NCBI GenBank assembly: GCA_008363385.1
Contig: RHKY01000021.1
Location: 1 to 64,000, forward strand
Length of the DNA: 64,000 bases
DNA from: Acidobacteriota bacterium
Lineage (GTDB): Bacteria; Acidobacteriota; Thermoanaerobaculia; UBA5066
Direction of reading: 5' to 3'
This document shows positions 49,031-58,354 of this stretch, piece after piece. The translations under genes and the position numbers were made by a program. The first letter of the stretch is position 1, and the number at the start of each line of letters is the position of its first letter. A model generated the notes under the pieces. That model searched no databases, had not been told where the DNA came from, and saw nothing but the letters and a program-made list of their open reading frames with translations.

Positions 49031-50680
49031 GTGCCGCGCTACCGGCTCACGGGACTGCGGGTGAGGGCCCCGCGCCCGGTCGACGCCACGGCCGTGGCGC
49101 GCGCGCTCCGCGTCGGGCGCGACGAGGTGGAGGAGGTCGTCCTCCTCCGCCGGTCCCTCGACGCGCGGAGGAAGCCCGAGCTCTTCTGGGAGGCGACGGT
49201 CGAGGTGGCCACCCGCTCGCCGGTCCCGCCCGTGGCGCCGCCTCTCGTCCTGGAGGAGATCGCGGGCCCTTCGCCCTCCCCGCAGCTCCTCCTGCCGCGC
49301 CTGCCGAAGGGGGCCCGCGTGGCGGTCGTCGGGACCGGGCCGGCGGGCCTCTTCGCGGCGCTGGCCCTCGTGGAGGCGGGGCTCTCGCCGCTGGTCCTGG
49401 AGCGCGGCGACCCGGCCGAGGACCGGTACCGGCGGGTGATGCGCTTCTGGAGGCGCGGCGAGTTCGACCCGGAGTCGAACGTGCAGTTCGGCGAGGGGGG
49501 CGCGGGGACGTTCAGCGACGGCAAGCTGACGTGCGGCAAGCGGCACGAGAAGATCGCGGTCGTCCTCTCGACGCTCCACCGCTTCGGCGCGCCCGACACG
49601 ATCCTCTTCGACACGAAGCCCCACATCGGGACCGACCGGCTCGTCGTCGTCCTGAGGCGCGTCCGCAAGCACCTCGCCGACCACGGCTGCGAGATCCGCT
49701 ACCGCGCGCGCGTCGTGGACGTCGTCCGGGACGGGGAGGGGGGGCGGCTCTCGGCCCTCGTCCTGTCGTCGGGCGAGGAGGTCCCCGTCGACGTCGCGAT
49801 CCTGGCGCTCGGCCACTCGGCGCGCGACACGGTGGCCACGCTCCTCTCGCGCGGGGTGGCGATGAGCCCGAAGGCGTTCGCGATGGGCGTGAGGATCGAG
49901 CACCCGCAGGACGCGATCGACCGGATCCAGTACGGGCAGCCGTCGACGGCCTGCGGCGTGGCGCCGGCCGACTACAAGCAGACGCACGTGGCCGGCAACG
50001 GCCGCGGGGTCTACACGTTCTGCATGTGCCCGGGGGGCGAGGTGATCGCCTGCTCCTCCGAGGAGGGGGGCGTCGTCACGAACGGGATGTCGCGGTACAA
50101 GCGGGCCTCGGGGTACGCCAACGCCGGCCTCGTCGTCCAGACGCGTCCCGAGGACTTCGCCTCGCTCGGCGGGCCGGAGCTCCTCCGGGGGCAGGAGTTC
50201 CAGCGCCTCGTCGAGCGGAAGGCCTTCGCGCTCGGGGGCGGGACGTACGCCGCGCCGGCCACGCGCGTGACGGACTTCCTGGCGGGGCGCGAGTCGCGGA
50301 GCCTCCCCCGCTCGACGTACGGGCCGGCCGTCGTCCCGGCCCGGCTGGACGGGGTCTACCCGAAGCCGTACCTGGACGCGCTCCGGGAGGGGATCCTGGC
50401 CTTCGACCGGAAGATGCGCGGCTTCGTCTCGACCGAGGCGCTCCTGATCGCCCCCGAGTCGCGCACCTCCTCGCCCGTGAGGGTCGACCGGGACGAGGGG
50501 TGCGAGTCGACGACCCTCCCCGGCCTCTACCCCGCGGGGGAGGGGGCCGGCTTCGCGGGCGGGATCGTCTCGGCGGCGCTGGACGGGCTCCGGGTCGCCC
50601 GCGCGGTGGTGGCGCGCCTGTCGGGAGAGGCGCCCCCGGCCGACGCGGACGCCCGCCCCCCGGCCTCGCCGGAGTACTGA
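49031..50680 (+). CDS. FAD-dependent dehydrogenase (COG2509 family)
   Basis: A 549-residue flavoprotein. A ~90-residue N-terminal domain (YRLTGLRVRAPRPVDATAVA) precedes the FAD loop ARVAVVGTGPAGLFAALALV. NVQFGEGGAGTFSDGKLTCG, KPHIGTDRLVVVLRRVRKHL, GVYTFCMCPGGEVIACSSEE and LPGLYPAGEGAGFAGGIVSA are COG2509 motifs. The family is conserved but its substrate is unknown. GTG start at 49031. Probably monocistronic or transcribed with selB. Confidence 0.93.
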   Translation: MPRYRLTGLRVRAPRPVDATAVARALRVGRDEVEEVVLLRRSLDARRKPELFWEATVEVATRSPVPPVAPPLVLEEIAGPSPSPQLLLPRLPKGARVAVVGTGPAGLFAALALVEAGLSPLVLERGDPAEDRYRRVMRFWRRGEFDPESNVQFGEGGAGTFSDGKLTCGKRHEKIAVVLSTLHRFGAPDTILFDTKPHIGTDRLVVVLRRVRKHLADHGCEIRYRARVVDVVRDGEGGRLSALVLSSGEEVPVDVAILALGHSARDTVATLLSRGVAMSPKAFAMGVRIEHPQDAIDRIQYGQPSTACGVAPADYKQTHVAGNGRGVYTFCMCPGGEVIACSSEEGGVVTNGMSRYKRASGYANAGLVVQTRPEDFASLGGPELLRGQEFQRLVERKAFALGGGTYAAPATRVTDFLAGRESRSLPRSTYGPAVVPARLDGVYPKPYLDALREGILAFDRKMRGFVSTEALLIAPESRTSSPVRVDRDEGCESTTLPGLYPAGEGAGFAGGIVSAALDGLRVARAVVARLSGEAPPADADARPPASPEY

Positions 50681-50736
50681 GGCGTCCGGGGAGGGCCCCT
50701 CCCCCCGGCCGGCCGGATCGGCGACACTCCGCGCGG

Positions 50737-52650
50737 ATGAACCGAGTCCTCGTCGGCACCGCCGGCCACATCGACCACGGCAAGAGCGCCCTCGTCCGCG
50801 CGCTGACCGGGACGGACCCGGACCGCCTCCCGGAGGAGAAGGCCCGCGGGATCACGATCGACCTCGGCTTCGCGCACGCCTCGTGGGACGGCGTCGTCTT
50901 CTCGTTCGTCGACGTCCCGGGGCACGAGCGCTTTGTGAAGACGATGGTCGCCGGGGCCACCGGCATCGACGCGGCGCTCCTCGTCGTCGCCTCGGACGAC
51001 AGCGTCATGCCCCAGACGCGCGAGCACCTCTCGATCCTCTCCCTCCTCGGCGTCCCCGAGGGGATCCTGGTCCGGACGAAGGCGGACCTCGTCGACGAGG
51101 AGACGGGGGCCGTCGTCGAGGCCGAGGCGCGCGACCTCGTCCGCGGGACGTTCCTGGAGGGGGCGCCCCTGGTGGCGGTCTCGGCCCTGACGGGGCGCGG
51201 GATCCCGGAGCTTCGACGCGCCCTCTCGGAGCTGGCCTCCCGCGTGAAGGGGCGAGACCCGCGCTCGCGCCCCGAGCGGCTCTTCGTCGACCGAGCCTTC
51301 GCGATGAAGGGCTTCGGGCCGGTCGTCACGGGGACTCTCGACGGGGGGCGGCTCAAGCGCGAGGACCGCCTCGTCCTCTGGCCCTCCGGCCGCGAGGTCC
51401 GCGTGAGGCGGCTGGAGGTGCACGGCGAGGAGCGCGCCGAGGCGTTCGCGGGAGAGCGGACGAGCCTGAACCTGGCGGGCGTCGAGCTCTCGGACCTCGC
51501 CCGCGGCCAGGCTCTCGCCGCCCCGGGGACGGTCGTCCCGTCGACCCTCCTGACCGTCGAGGCGACGCTCCTGCCCTCCGCCGGGGGACCCCTCGCCCCC
51601 GGGACGAGACTGCGCCTTCACCACGGCACCTCGGACGTGGAGGCGCGGCTGCACCTCTCGCCGGTGGAGGGGACCGAGCCCGCCCGGGAGATCCGCCCCG
51701 GCGAGACGCGGGTCGTCCAGCTCCTCCTGCGCGAGCCGGTGGCCGCCCTCCGCGGGGACCGGTTCGTCCTGCGCCGCCCCTCCCCCGTCGAGACGCTGGG
51801 CGGCGGGAGGGTCCTCGACACCGCGCGCCCCCGCGCCACGCGGGCGAACCCGGTCCCCGCCCGCGCGGTGCCGGTCCTGAGGTCGGGGAACGTCGAGGAG
51901 GCGGCGGCCCTCCTCGTCGAGGAGTCGGGCGCGCGCGGCCTGGGCGGCGACGAGCTGGCGCCGCGCCTGGGCGTGCCGCGGTGGCGGGCCGCCGAGCTCC
52001 TGACCGCTCTCCAGGCCTCCGGGAAGGCGCTCCGCCTCTCGCCGGGCCGCCTCGCCCCGGTCGCGGCGCTGGCCAGGATGCAGAGCCGCGCCGGGGAGCT
52101 GTTCGAGGAGCGGAAGAGGAGCGGCGCCCCGTCGCCTCTCCTGCCCCGCGGGGAGTTCCTCTCGCGCTTCGGCGCGGGCCTGACGGCCGAGGCCGCCGAG
52201 GGGTGGCTGGCGCTCCTGGCCGCCTCCGGCAAGCTCGTCGTCGAGGGGGATCAGGTGGGGCCCCCCGGGACGCGGGCCGGACAGGTCGCCGAGGAGTCTT
52301 CGGGCTTCGCCGCCCGGATCGCCGAGGCCTACCGGAAGGCCCGGTTCGAGGCCCCGAAGTCCTTCGACCTGGCCCGGGAGGTGGGGACGAAGCCCGCCGT
52401 CGTGGACGGCCTCGTCTCGCACCTCCTGAAGACCGGCGTCCTCCTCCGCCTCTCCCCGGACGTCGTCGTCCACCGGGACGCCGTCGAGGAGGCGGCCGGC
52501 AAGCTGCCCTCCGTGAAGGGGAAGACGCTCACGGTCGGCGACTTCCGCGACCTCCTCGGCCTGACGAGGAAGACGCTGATCCCCCTCCTCGAGCACTTCG
52601 ACCGCAAGAAGCTCACCCGCCGCCAGGGCGACGTCCGCCTCGTCGAGTAA
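50737..52650 (+). CDS. selB: Selenocysteine-specific elongation factor SelB
   Basis: A 637-residue GTPase that delivers Sec-tRNA to UGA codons with SECIS elements. G1 GTAGHIDHGKSALVRALTG, effector KARGITIDLGFAH, G3 DVPGHERFVKTM, G4 RTKADL, then EF-Tu-like domains 2-3 (RAFAMKGFGPVVTGTLDGG). The C-terminal ~250 residues are winged-helix repeats: TVGDFRDLLGLTRKTLIPLL, then EHFDRKKLTRRQGDVRLVE, bind the SECIS. Its presence implies selenoproteins; selA, selD and tRNA-Sec are not in this window. Confidence 0.96.
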   Translation: MNRVLVGTAGHIDHGKSALVRALTGTDPDRLPEEKARGITIDLGFAHASWDGVVFSFVDVPGHERFVKTMVAGATGIDAALLVVASDDSVMPQTREHLSILSLLGVPEGILVRTKADLVDEETGAVVEAEARDLVRGTFLEGAPLVAVSALTGRGIPELRRALSELASRVKGRDPRSRPERLFVDRAFAMKGFGPVVTGTLDGGRLKREDRLVLWPSGREVRVRRLEVHGEERAEAFAGERTSLNLAGVELSDLARGQALAAPGTVVPSTLLTVEATLLPSAGGPLAPGTRLRLHHGTSDVEARLHLSPVEGTEPAREIRPGETRVVQLLLREPVAALRGDRFVLRRPSPVETLGGGRVLDTARPRATRANPVPARAVPVLRSGNVEEAAALLVEESGARGLGGDELAPRLGVPRWRAAELLTALQASGKALRLSPGRLAPVAALARMQSRAGELFEERKRSGAPSPLLPRGEFLSRFGAGLTAEAAEGWLALLAASGKLVVEGDQVGPPGTRAGQVAEESSGFAARIAEAYRKARFEAPKSFDLAREVGTKPAVVDGLVSHLLKTGVLLRLSPDVVVHRDAVEEAAGKLPSVKGKTLTVGDFRDLLGLTRKTLIPLLEHFDRKKLTRRQGDVRLVE

Positions 52651-52727
52651 CCCGAGCCCGAGAACTCAGCAGGCCCGCGCGAGCGGGCCCGCCTCACCGC
52701 CGCGGAGTGGGAGCCGCGCAAGCGGCG

Positions 52728-52759
52728 CGGGAGAACCCGGGCGGACCCGGGTTCTCCCG
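52728..52759. terminator. 14-bp perfect hairpin between convergent genes
   Basis: CGGGAGAACCCGGG pairs with CCCGGGTTCTCCCG around a CGGA loop. It sits between selB and the convergent TonB-like gene, so it probably terminates both. No T tract follows on either side. The stem core resembles 44704-44736. Confidence 0.6.
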
Positions 52760-52761
52760 AT

Positions 52762-53685
52762 TCACTTCGGTGTCCCGCGGAGGTTCTTCTTGAACATCCG
52801 CTTCGCCCTCTCCTTGGCCTTGCCGAGGTCGTACTCGAGCGTGGCGTCGAGCGTCATCCAGGACTCCACCGCCTGGCCTCCGGAGAGCGCCGGGGAGACC
52901 TTCCACGTCCGGGCCATCAGCCGGACCCACGCCAGGAGCGCCGGCTCGAAGGAGGCTCCTGTGGCGACGATCTTCTCCACCTTCCCGGCCGGTCCGACCA
53001 GGACGAGGGCCGTCACCCGGGAGCGGAGCCGGGTCGAGTCCCAGTCCCACGAGACCTTCTTCGGGGCCGGGAGGAAGTCGACGTCCTCGATCGAGACGAT
53101 GCTGCCGTCCTTCGGCTCGACCTCGCGGGGGTAGCGGAGCATCCACTGCTCGCCCGGAGACTCGACCGGGACGGCGGCGAGCGGCTCCTCCGGCCCGACC
53201 GGGAGGAGGTTGAAGGCGGTGAAGGCGGCCGAGTCGAGCTCCAGATCCAGGTCCAGGCCGTACGTCGCCCAAGTCCGCACCGCACGCCCGTCCTTCTTGG
53301 CGGGGTCGAACTTCCAGCGCGGCAAGAGCCCCGCCAGGGGCGCGGAGAGCCCGCGCACGGGCGGCTCGACGGCCGTGCCGTCGCTGACCCGGCCGTCCTC
53401 CTCGATCCTGAGGGAGAGGGCCAGGAGAGCCTTCGTCTCGAAGTCCGTCGCCTCGGGGCGTCCGGTCATCTTCGCGGGCTGGTCCACCTTCCGGTAGAGC
53501 GGGTGGACGTACGGGACCGCCGCGGGCGCCGGGCGGGACGGGTCCGCGAGGGCCTCGACCGCCTGCGCCGAGGAGGGGGCCGTCGCCGGCTGTTGGGCGG
53601 CGAGCCCGAGCGGGAGGAGGGACGCGGCGAGGGCGAGGAGGGAGGCGAAAGTCAAGAGGGCCGCCCGACGCGCGCCGGTTCTCAT
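52762..53685 (-). CDS. Exported TonB-like (energy transducer family) protein
   Basis: A 307-residue protein starting MRTGARRAALLTFASLLALA with a signal peptide ending near GLAAQQP. Two TonB-C-like blocks are visible: LRIEEDGRVSDGTAVEPPV, then LPRWKFDPAKKDGRAV; and VGPAGKVEKIVATGASFEPA, then RTWKVSPALSGGQAVESWMT. There is no N-terminal anchor helix typical of TonB beyond the signal peptide. Probably a periplasmic TonB-domain protein of unknown partner. It ends in a basic tail. Confidence 0.8.
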   Translation of the reverse strand: MRTGARRAALLTFASLLALAASLLPLGLAAQQPATAPSSAQAVEALADPSRPAPAAVPYVHPLYRKVDQPAKMTGRPEATDFETKALLALSLRIEEDGRVSDGTAVEPPVRGLSAPLAGLLPRWKFDPAKKDGRAVRTWATYGLDLDLELDSAAFTAFNLLPVGPEEPLAAVPVESPGEQWMLRYPREVEPKDGSIVSIEDVDFLPAPKKVSWDWDSTRLRSRVTALVLVGPAGKVEKIVATGASFEPALLAWVRLMARTWKVSPALSGGQAVESWMTLDATLEYDLGKAKERAKRMFKKNLRGTPK

Positions 53686-53732
53686 CGGCCGGATTCTAGC
53701 GGCTGCGCGCGCAACCCGGACGCCGCGCCGCC

Positions 53733-56477
53733 TCATTTCGCGTCGGCCCAGTTCCGGCCGCGGCCCACCTCGACGGTGAGCGGGACCGCGAGCGCGGCCG
53801 CGCCCTCCATCGCCTCGCGCGCCAGGGCGGCCACCCGGTCCGCGTCGGCCTCGTCGCACTCGAGGACCAGCTCGTCGTGCACCTGGAGGAGGAGGCGCGC
53901 GGAGGTCCCGGAGGCGTCCAGCGCCCCCTGCAGGCCGACCATCGCCCTCTTGATCAGGTCGGCCGCGGAGCCCTGGAAGGGCGCGTTCATCGCCATCCGC
54001 TCGGCGTTCGACCGGACGGCGTGGTTCCGGTCGGTCAGGCCCGGGATCGGCCGGACGCGGCCGAAGATCGTCTCGGTGCCGCCCGTCTCGCGCGCCCGCG
54101 CGAGGATCCCGTCCAGGCAGGCCCGGATCTTCGGGAACCGGTCGAAGTAGGCCTTGATGAAGGCCTTCGCCTCCGACTGCGGGACCCCCAGCTGCCCCGC
54201 GAGCGCGAACGGCCCCATGCCGTAGAGGATCCCGAAGTTGATCGTCTTGGCGCCGCGCCGCTGGTCGGGGCTGACGAGGTCCGGGTGGACGCCGAAGATC
54301 TTCGCCGCCGTGGCCCGGTGGATGTCCTCGCCGCGCCGGAAGACCTCGACGAGCGCCTCGTCCCCGGAGAGGTGGGCCAGGAGGCGCAGCTCGACCTGGG
54401 AGTAGTCGGCCGAGACGAGGAGGCGGCCGGGGGGCGCCACGAACGCGCGCCGGATCGCCCGGCCCGCCTCGGTCCTGACGGGGATGTTCTGGAGGTTCGG
54501 GTCGTTCGACGAGAGGCGGCCGGTGGCAGCGACGGCCTGGTCGAACCGCGTGTGGATCCGGCCGTCGGCGGCCACGTGCTGCGGCAGCGCGTCGACGTAC
54601 GTCCCCTTCAGCTTCGAGATCTCGCGCCACTCGAGGACGAGCCCCGGCACCGGGGACAGGCCCTGGGCGGCCAGCTCCTCGAGGACGTCCGACCCGGTGG
54701 CGTACGACTTCGTCTTGGCGGTCAGCTTCGTCGCCGTGTACCCGAGCTTCTCGAAGAGGATCCGGCCGAGCTGCTGCGGCGAGCCGACGTTGAAGCTCTC
54801 GCCCGCGGCCTCGACGATCCTCGTCTCCAGGTCGAGGAGGCGCCCCTCGAACTCGCGCGAGAGGGAGGCGAGGACGTCGCGGTCGACGAGGACGCCGGTC
54901 GCCTCCATCCGGGCCAGGACCGGGACGAGCGGCAGCTCGATCTCGTCCAGGACGCGCCGCTTCGCCTCGCCGGCGCCTCCCGACAGGCGGGCCTCGAGCG
55001 CCCCGGCGAGCGCGAGCGGGAGGCGCGCGCGCGCGGCCAGGTACGTCCGCCCCGCGTCCGTTTCGAGCGGGGTGGCCGAGTCGAACTGCGCGGCGCCGGT
55101 CACGTCCTTCGGGGTCGGGACCTTCTCGGGGGGGAGGTCGAGGAGGGCGCGGGCGTCGCCCGCCAGGTCGTGGGCGAAGAGCCCCGGCGCCTCGACGTAG
55201 GCCGCGAGCATCGGGTCCTCGAACCGCGCGGGGACGGGGAGGCCGAGGGCGGAGGCGGCCAGGAAGACCCGCTTGACGTCGTGGGCCACGACGGTCACCC
55301 GCCCGTCGGCGAGGAGGGCGCCGAGCGCCTCGCGCCCGGCCTTCGCCCCCGGACCGGCGAGCGGGACGGCCACGACGCCGTCCGGGAGGGCCACGGCCGC
55401 CGCCAGCGGCTCGGGCGGGAACGGACGCCCCGGCGCGCACTCGACGTGGAGGCCGACGCGCACGGCCGCCCGGGCGCGGCTGGCGAGGCCCGCGAGCGCG
55501 GCTCCGCCCTCGGCCCACTCGACCCCGGCCTCGCCGTCACGCGCGGCCTCCGCCGCCGGCGCGGGAGCCGCCTCGACGGGAGCCGCCGCTCCCGCCTCCT
55601 CGAGGAGCTCGCGCTTCAGGCGTGAGAAGCCCAGCTCCTCGTAGAGCGAGGCCAGCTCGGCGACGCGGCCGGCGTCCCGCGGGGCCGGGCGGAAGGTCTC
55701 CAGGAGCGTGTCCGGCGTCTCTCCGCCGGGGGCCGGGGCGTCGCGCCTCACCGTCGCCAGCTCGCGGGAGCGGAAGGCGTCCTCGCGCCCGGCCGCGAGC
55801 GCCTCGCGCCGCTTCCCCTTCACCTCGTCGAGGTGCCGGTAGACCTCCTCGAGCGGGCCGTACGCGTTGACCAGCTCTCGGGCCCCCTTCTCGCCGATGC
55901 CGGCGACGCCGGGGATGTTGTCGGCCGAGTCACCCATCAGCGCCAGGACGTCGACCACCCGCTCGGGCGGGACGCCGAACTGCTCCTTCACCCCGGCCGG
56001 GTCGAGGAGGACCTCCTTGACCGGGTGCCAGACGACCACGTGCTCGCCGTCCACGAGCTGGAAGAGGTCCTTGTCCGAGGAGACGACCTCCACGCCGATC
56101 CCCGCCCGCGCGGCGCGGTCGGCCAGCGTCCCGATCAGGTCGTCGGCCTCGAAGCCGGGCTCCTCGACGACGCGGAGCCCCATCGCCCGGCAGAGCTTCT
56201 TCGTGTCCGTAACCTGCGGGACGAGCTCGTCGGGCATCGCCTGCCGCGTGGCCTTGTACGTCGGGTCCATCTCGTGCCGGAACGTCCGCTCCGGCCGGTC
56301 GAAGACGACCGCGACCGCGTCGGGCTTCCGGTCGCGCAGGAGCTTCTGGAGCATCGTGGCGAAGCCGAAGGTGGCGTTCGTCGGGCGCCCCGAGGGGCCG
56401 GTCAGGCCCCGGATGGCGTGGAACGCGCGGTAGAGGTACCCCGAGGCGTCGAGGAGCGCCAGCGTCGGACGGGACAT
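53733..56477 (-). CDS. polA: DNA polymerase I
   Basis: A 914-residue polymerase. The N-terminal 5' nuclease is intact (LALLDASGYLYRAFHAIRGL, EADDLIGTLADRA, SSDKDLFQL, GDSADNIPGVAGIGEKGARE). The polymerase domain has SADYSQVELRLLAHLSGDEA (motif A), RRGAKTINFGILYGMGPFAL (motif B) and LLQVHDELVLE (motif C). The middle 3'-5' exonuclease domain lacks its acidic motifs: VGLHVECAPG instead of DxE, HDVKRVFL, and TYLAARARL. It therefore probably does not proofread, as in Thermus. The ATG at 56477 is the family start. Confidence 0.96.
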   Translation of the reverse strand: MSRPTLALLDASGYLYRAFHAIRGLTGPSGRPTNATFGFATMLQKLLRDRKPDAVAVVFDRPERTFRHEMDPTYKATRQAMPDELVPQVTDTKKLCRAMGLRVVEEPGFEADDLIGTLADRAARAGIGVEVVSSDKDLFQLVDGEHVVVWHPVKEVLLDPAGVKEQFGVPPERVVDVLALMGDSADNIPGVAGIGEKGARELVNAYGPLEEVYRHLDEVKGKRREALAAGREDAFRSRELATVRRDAPAPGGETPDTLLETFRPAPRDAGRVAELASLYEELGFSRLKRELLEEAGAAAPVEAAPAPAAEAARDGEAGVEWAEGGAALAGLASRARAAVRVGLHVECAPGRPFPPEPLAAAVALPDGVVAVPLAGPGAKAGREALGALLADGRVTVVAHDVKRVFLAASALGLPVPARFEDPMLAAYVEAPGLFAHDLAGDARALLDLPPEKVPTPKDVTGAAQFDSATPLETDAGRTYLAARARLPLALAGALEARLSGGAGEAKRRVLDEIELPLVPVLARMEATGVLVDRDVLASLSREFEGRLLDLETRIVEAAGESFNVGSPQQLGRILFEKLGYTATKLTAKTKSYATGSDVLEELAAQGLSPVPGLVLEWREISKLKGTYVDALPQHVAADGRIHTRFDQAVAATGRLSSNDPNLQNIPVRTEAGRAIRRAFVAPPGRLLVSADYSQVELRLLAHLSGDEALVEVFRRGEDIHRATAAKIFGVHPDLVSPDQRRGAKTINFGILYGMGPFALAGQLGVPQSEAKAFIKAYFDRFPKIRACLDGILARARETGGTETIFGRVRPIPGLTDRNHAVRSNAERMAMNAPFQGSAADLIKRAMVGLQGALDASGTSARLLLQVHDELVLECDEADADRVAALAREAMEGAAALAVPLTVEVGRGRNWADAK

Positions 56478-56533
56478 GGTCCGGGAAGTCTAGCCTTCGC
56501 CCGCGTTCGTAGAATCGGGACGGAGGCCCGCCG

Positions 56534-57646
56534 ATGTCCGCCGCCGTCCGGCCCGCCCCGCCCGTGACGAACAGCCGGATCGCCTCGGCGCTCCTGGCGC
56601 TCGCCTCGGCCGAGGCGCCCGGGAGCCGGCCGTCGGCCGAGTACCGCGCGGCGGCCTGGACGCTCCGGCAGCTCCCCGAGGACCTCTGGGGGCGCCGGGT
56701 CCGGATCGCGGGCCTCCCGGACGTCTCCCCCCGCGCGGCCGACGCCATCGGGGCGTTCCTGGCCTGCTCGTCGGACGAGACGGTCTCGGACCGGCTGGCC
56801 CGGATGCTGGAGCGCGAGGACCCGACCGCCGACCTGAAGAGCGACTTCCTCTCCCGCGCCGACGTGGACCGGATCCTCTCCTCGCCGCCCGCGGGAGAGG
56901 GCGAGGCGCCCGCCGGGATGGCCGACCTCTCGGGGGACCTCCACCTCCACACCGACCGCTCGGACGGGAAGATGCCGCTCGACTCCCTCCACCGGGCGCT
57001 GGCGGCCCGCGGGGACCGCTTCGCCTTCCTGACCGACCACGCGCGCGACTGCGCCGTGGCGGGGGGGCTCTTCGCGGCGGACTTCGAGGCCGAGCGCCGC
57101 GAGGTGGACCGGCTCAACGAGCGGACCGAGGGGAGCTTCCGGATGCTCCTCGGCGCCGAGGCCAACATCGCCGAGGACGGGACGATCGACGTGACCCCCG
57201 CGCGCGTCGGGGTGCTGGAGGCCGTCGTGGCCTCGGTCCACACCGACCTGAGGAGCCCGCGCGACCAGGCCCCGCGCCTCGTCCGGGCGATCGAGACCCC
57301 CGGCGTCGCGGTCCTCGGGCACCCGCGGGGCCGGCTCTACGCCCTCCGCTCGGGGATCCGCGCCGACTGGCCCCGCGTCTTCGAGGTGGCCGCGCGGCTG
57401 GGCGTGGCCGTCGAGCTGAACGGCTGTCCCGAGCGGCTGGACCTCGACCCGCGCCTGGCCGCCCTCGCCAGCGAGGCCGGCTGCCTCTTCACGATCGCCA
57501 GCGACGCCCACGCCCACCGCCACCTCGACTTCGTGAGGTACGGCCTGGCCGTGGCGCGAATGGCCGGCATCCCCGCCTCGCGGATCGTGAACACCTGGTC
57601 CGCCGAGCGCGTCGCCGACTGGCTCCGCTCGCACCGGAGCCGCTGA
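56534..57646 (+). CDS. PHP-domain protein related to the DNA polymerase X C-terminus
   Basis: A 370-residue protein. The PHP metal motifs are DLSGDLHLHTDRSDGKMPLD (HxH), FLTDHARDCAVAGG, LLGAEANIAEDGTI, VVASVHTDL, AVLGHPRGRL and FTIASDAHAHRHLDFVRYGL. In bacterial PolX the PHP domain follows a polymerase domain. Here the first ~120 residues are a short helical region (LALASAEAPGSRPSAEYRAA) without the Pol X catalytic core. Probably a stand-alone phosphoesterase or nuclease. Confidence 0.9.
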   Translation: MSAAVRPAPPVTNSRIASALLALASAEAPGSRPSAEYRAAAWTLRQLPEDLWGRRVRIAGLPDVSPRAADAIGAFLACSSDETVSDRLARMLEREDPTADLKSDFLSRADVDRILSSPPAGEGEAPAGMADLSGDLHLHTDRSDGKMPLDSLHRALAARGDRFAFLTDHARDCAVAGGLFAADFEAERREVDRLNERTEGSFRMLLGAEANIAEDGTIDVTPARVGVLEAVVASVHTDLRSPRDQAPRLVRAIETPGVAVLGHPRGRLYALRSGIRADWPRVFEVAARLGVAVELNGCPERLDLDPRLAALASEAGCLFTIASDAHAHRHLDFVRYGLAVARMAGIPASRIVNTWSAERVADWLRSHRSR

Positions 57647-57686
57647 CTCTCTCGATCGACCCCGTCGGAGGGGTTCCCCCGCTCCC

Positions 57687-58325
57687 TCAGGCCAGCAGCA
57701 GGTGGCCGCCCGCCTTCGCGCGGGCCTGGTCGAGCGCCTCGCGGGCCTTGGCGGCGATCTCGGCGGCCTCCTCCTGGAAGCCTTTCGAGACCTCGGGGTC
57801 GGAGACGCCCGGGAGGTTGATCTTCACGTTCGCCAGCGCCCCCTCGACCGCCGCGTGGAGGAGGAGCGAGCCCACCCAGGCGTCGGAGGCGCAGTTGGGG
57901 TTCCCCTTCTCGAGGACGAGCGGCGCCTTCTCCAGGAGCTTGGCCGAGAACTCGGCGGTCTGCATCGGCGTCGTCGTGGCGACGAGCGTGGCCCGGTCGA
58001 TCGCCTCCTTGCGGGCGGCCTTCTCCTCGTCCGTCCCCTTCGGGAGCTTCCGCGCGGCCATGATCCCGTCGAAGGCGCGCGTGTCCTCGTCCACCAGCTC
58101 CAGGAGGTGGGCGCGCGTCTCGTCGGCGATCCGCGCGACCGGGGTCAGCTCCTCCCAGGAGTCGCGGTACTTCTCCTTGCCGAGCGTCAGGCGGACGGCC
58201 ATCCCGAGGAGGCCGGCGCCGAAGGCGCCCGCGGCCGCGGAGGCCGATCCGCCGCCCGGGGCGGGCGAGTCCGATGCGAGGGTGTCGGCGAAGGTCTTCA
58301 GCGTCAGGTCGACGAGGTCGCTCAT
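57687..58325 (-). CDS. Cyclodeaminase/cyclohydrolase family protein (FtcD C-terminal-like)
   Basis: A 212-residue helical protein starting MSDLVDLTLKTFADTLASDS, then PAPGGGSASAAAGAFGAGLL, the FTCD_C signature. CASDAWVGSLLLHAAVEGAL, then ANVKINLPGVSD, is also typical. It deaminates formimino-THF or opens methenyl-THF. Its place right after hutI suggests the folate-linked end of histidine degradation. The formiminotransferase half is not in the window. Confidence 0.92.
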   Translation of the reverse strand: MSDLVDLTLKTFADTLASDSPAPGGGSASAAAGAFGAGLLGMAVRLTLGKEKYRDSWEELTPVARIADETRAHLLELVDEDTRAFDGIMAARKLPKGTDEEKAARKEAIDRATLVATTTPMQTAEFSAKLLEKAPLVLEKGNPNCASDAWVGSLLLHAAVEGALANVKINLPGVSDPEVSKGFQEEAAEIAAKAREALDQARAKAGGHLLLA

Positions 58326-58354
58326 CGCCCCGATTCTCCCCCAGCCGGGGCGGT

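Noticed and set aside
49531-50736. N-terminal extension of SelB by 400 codons
   Set aside because: That stretch is a shadow of the FAD dehydrogenase in another frame. SelB begins at ATG 50737 (MNRVLVGTAGHIDHGK).
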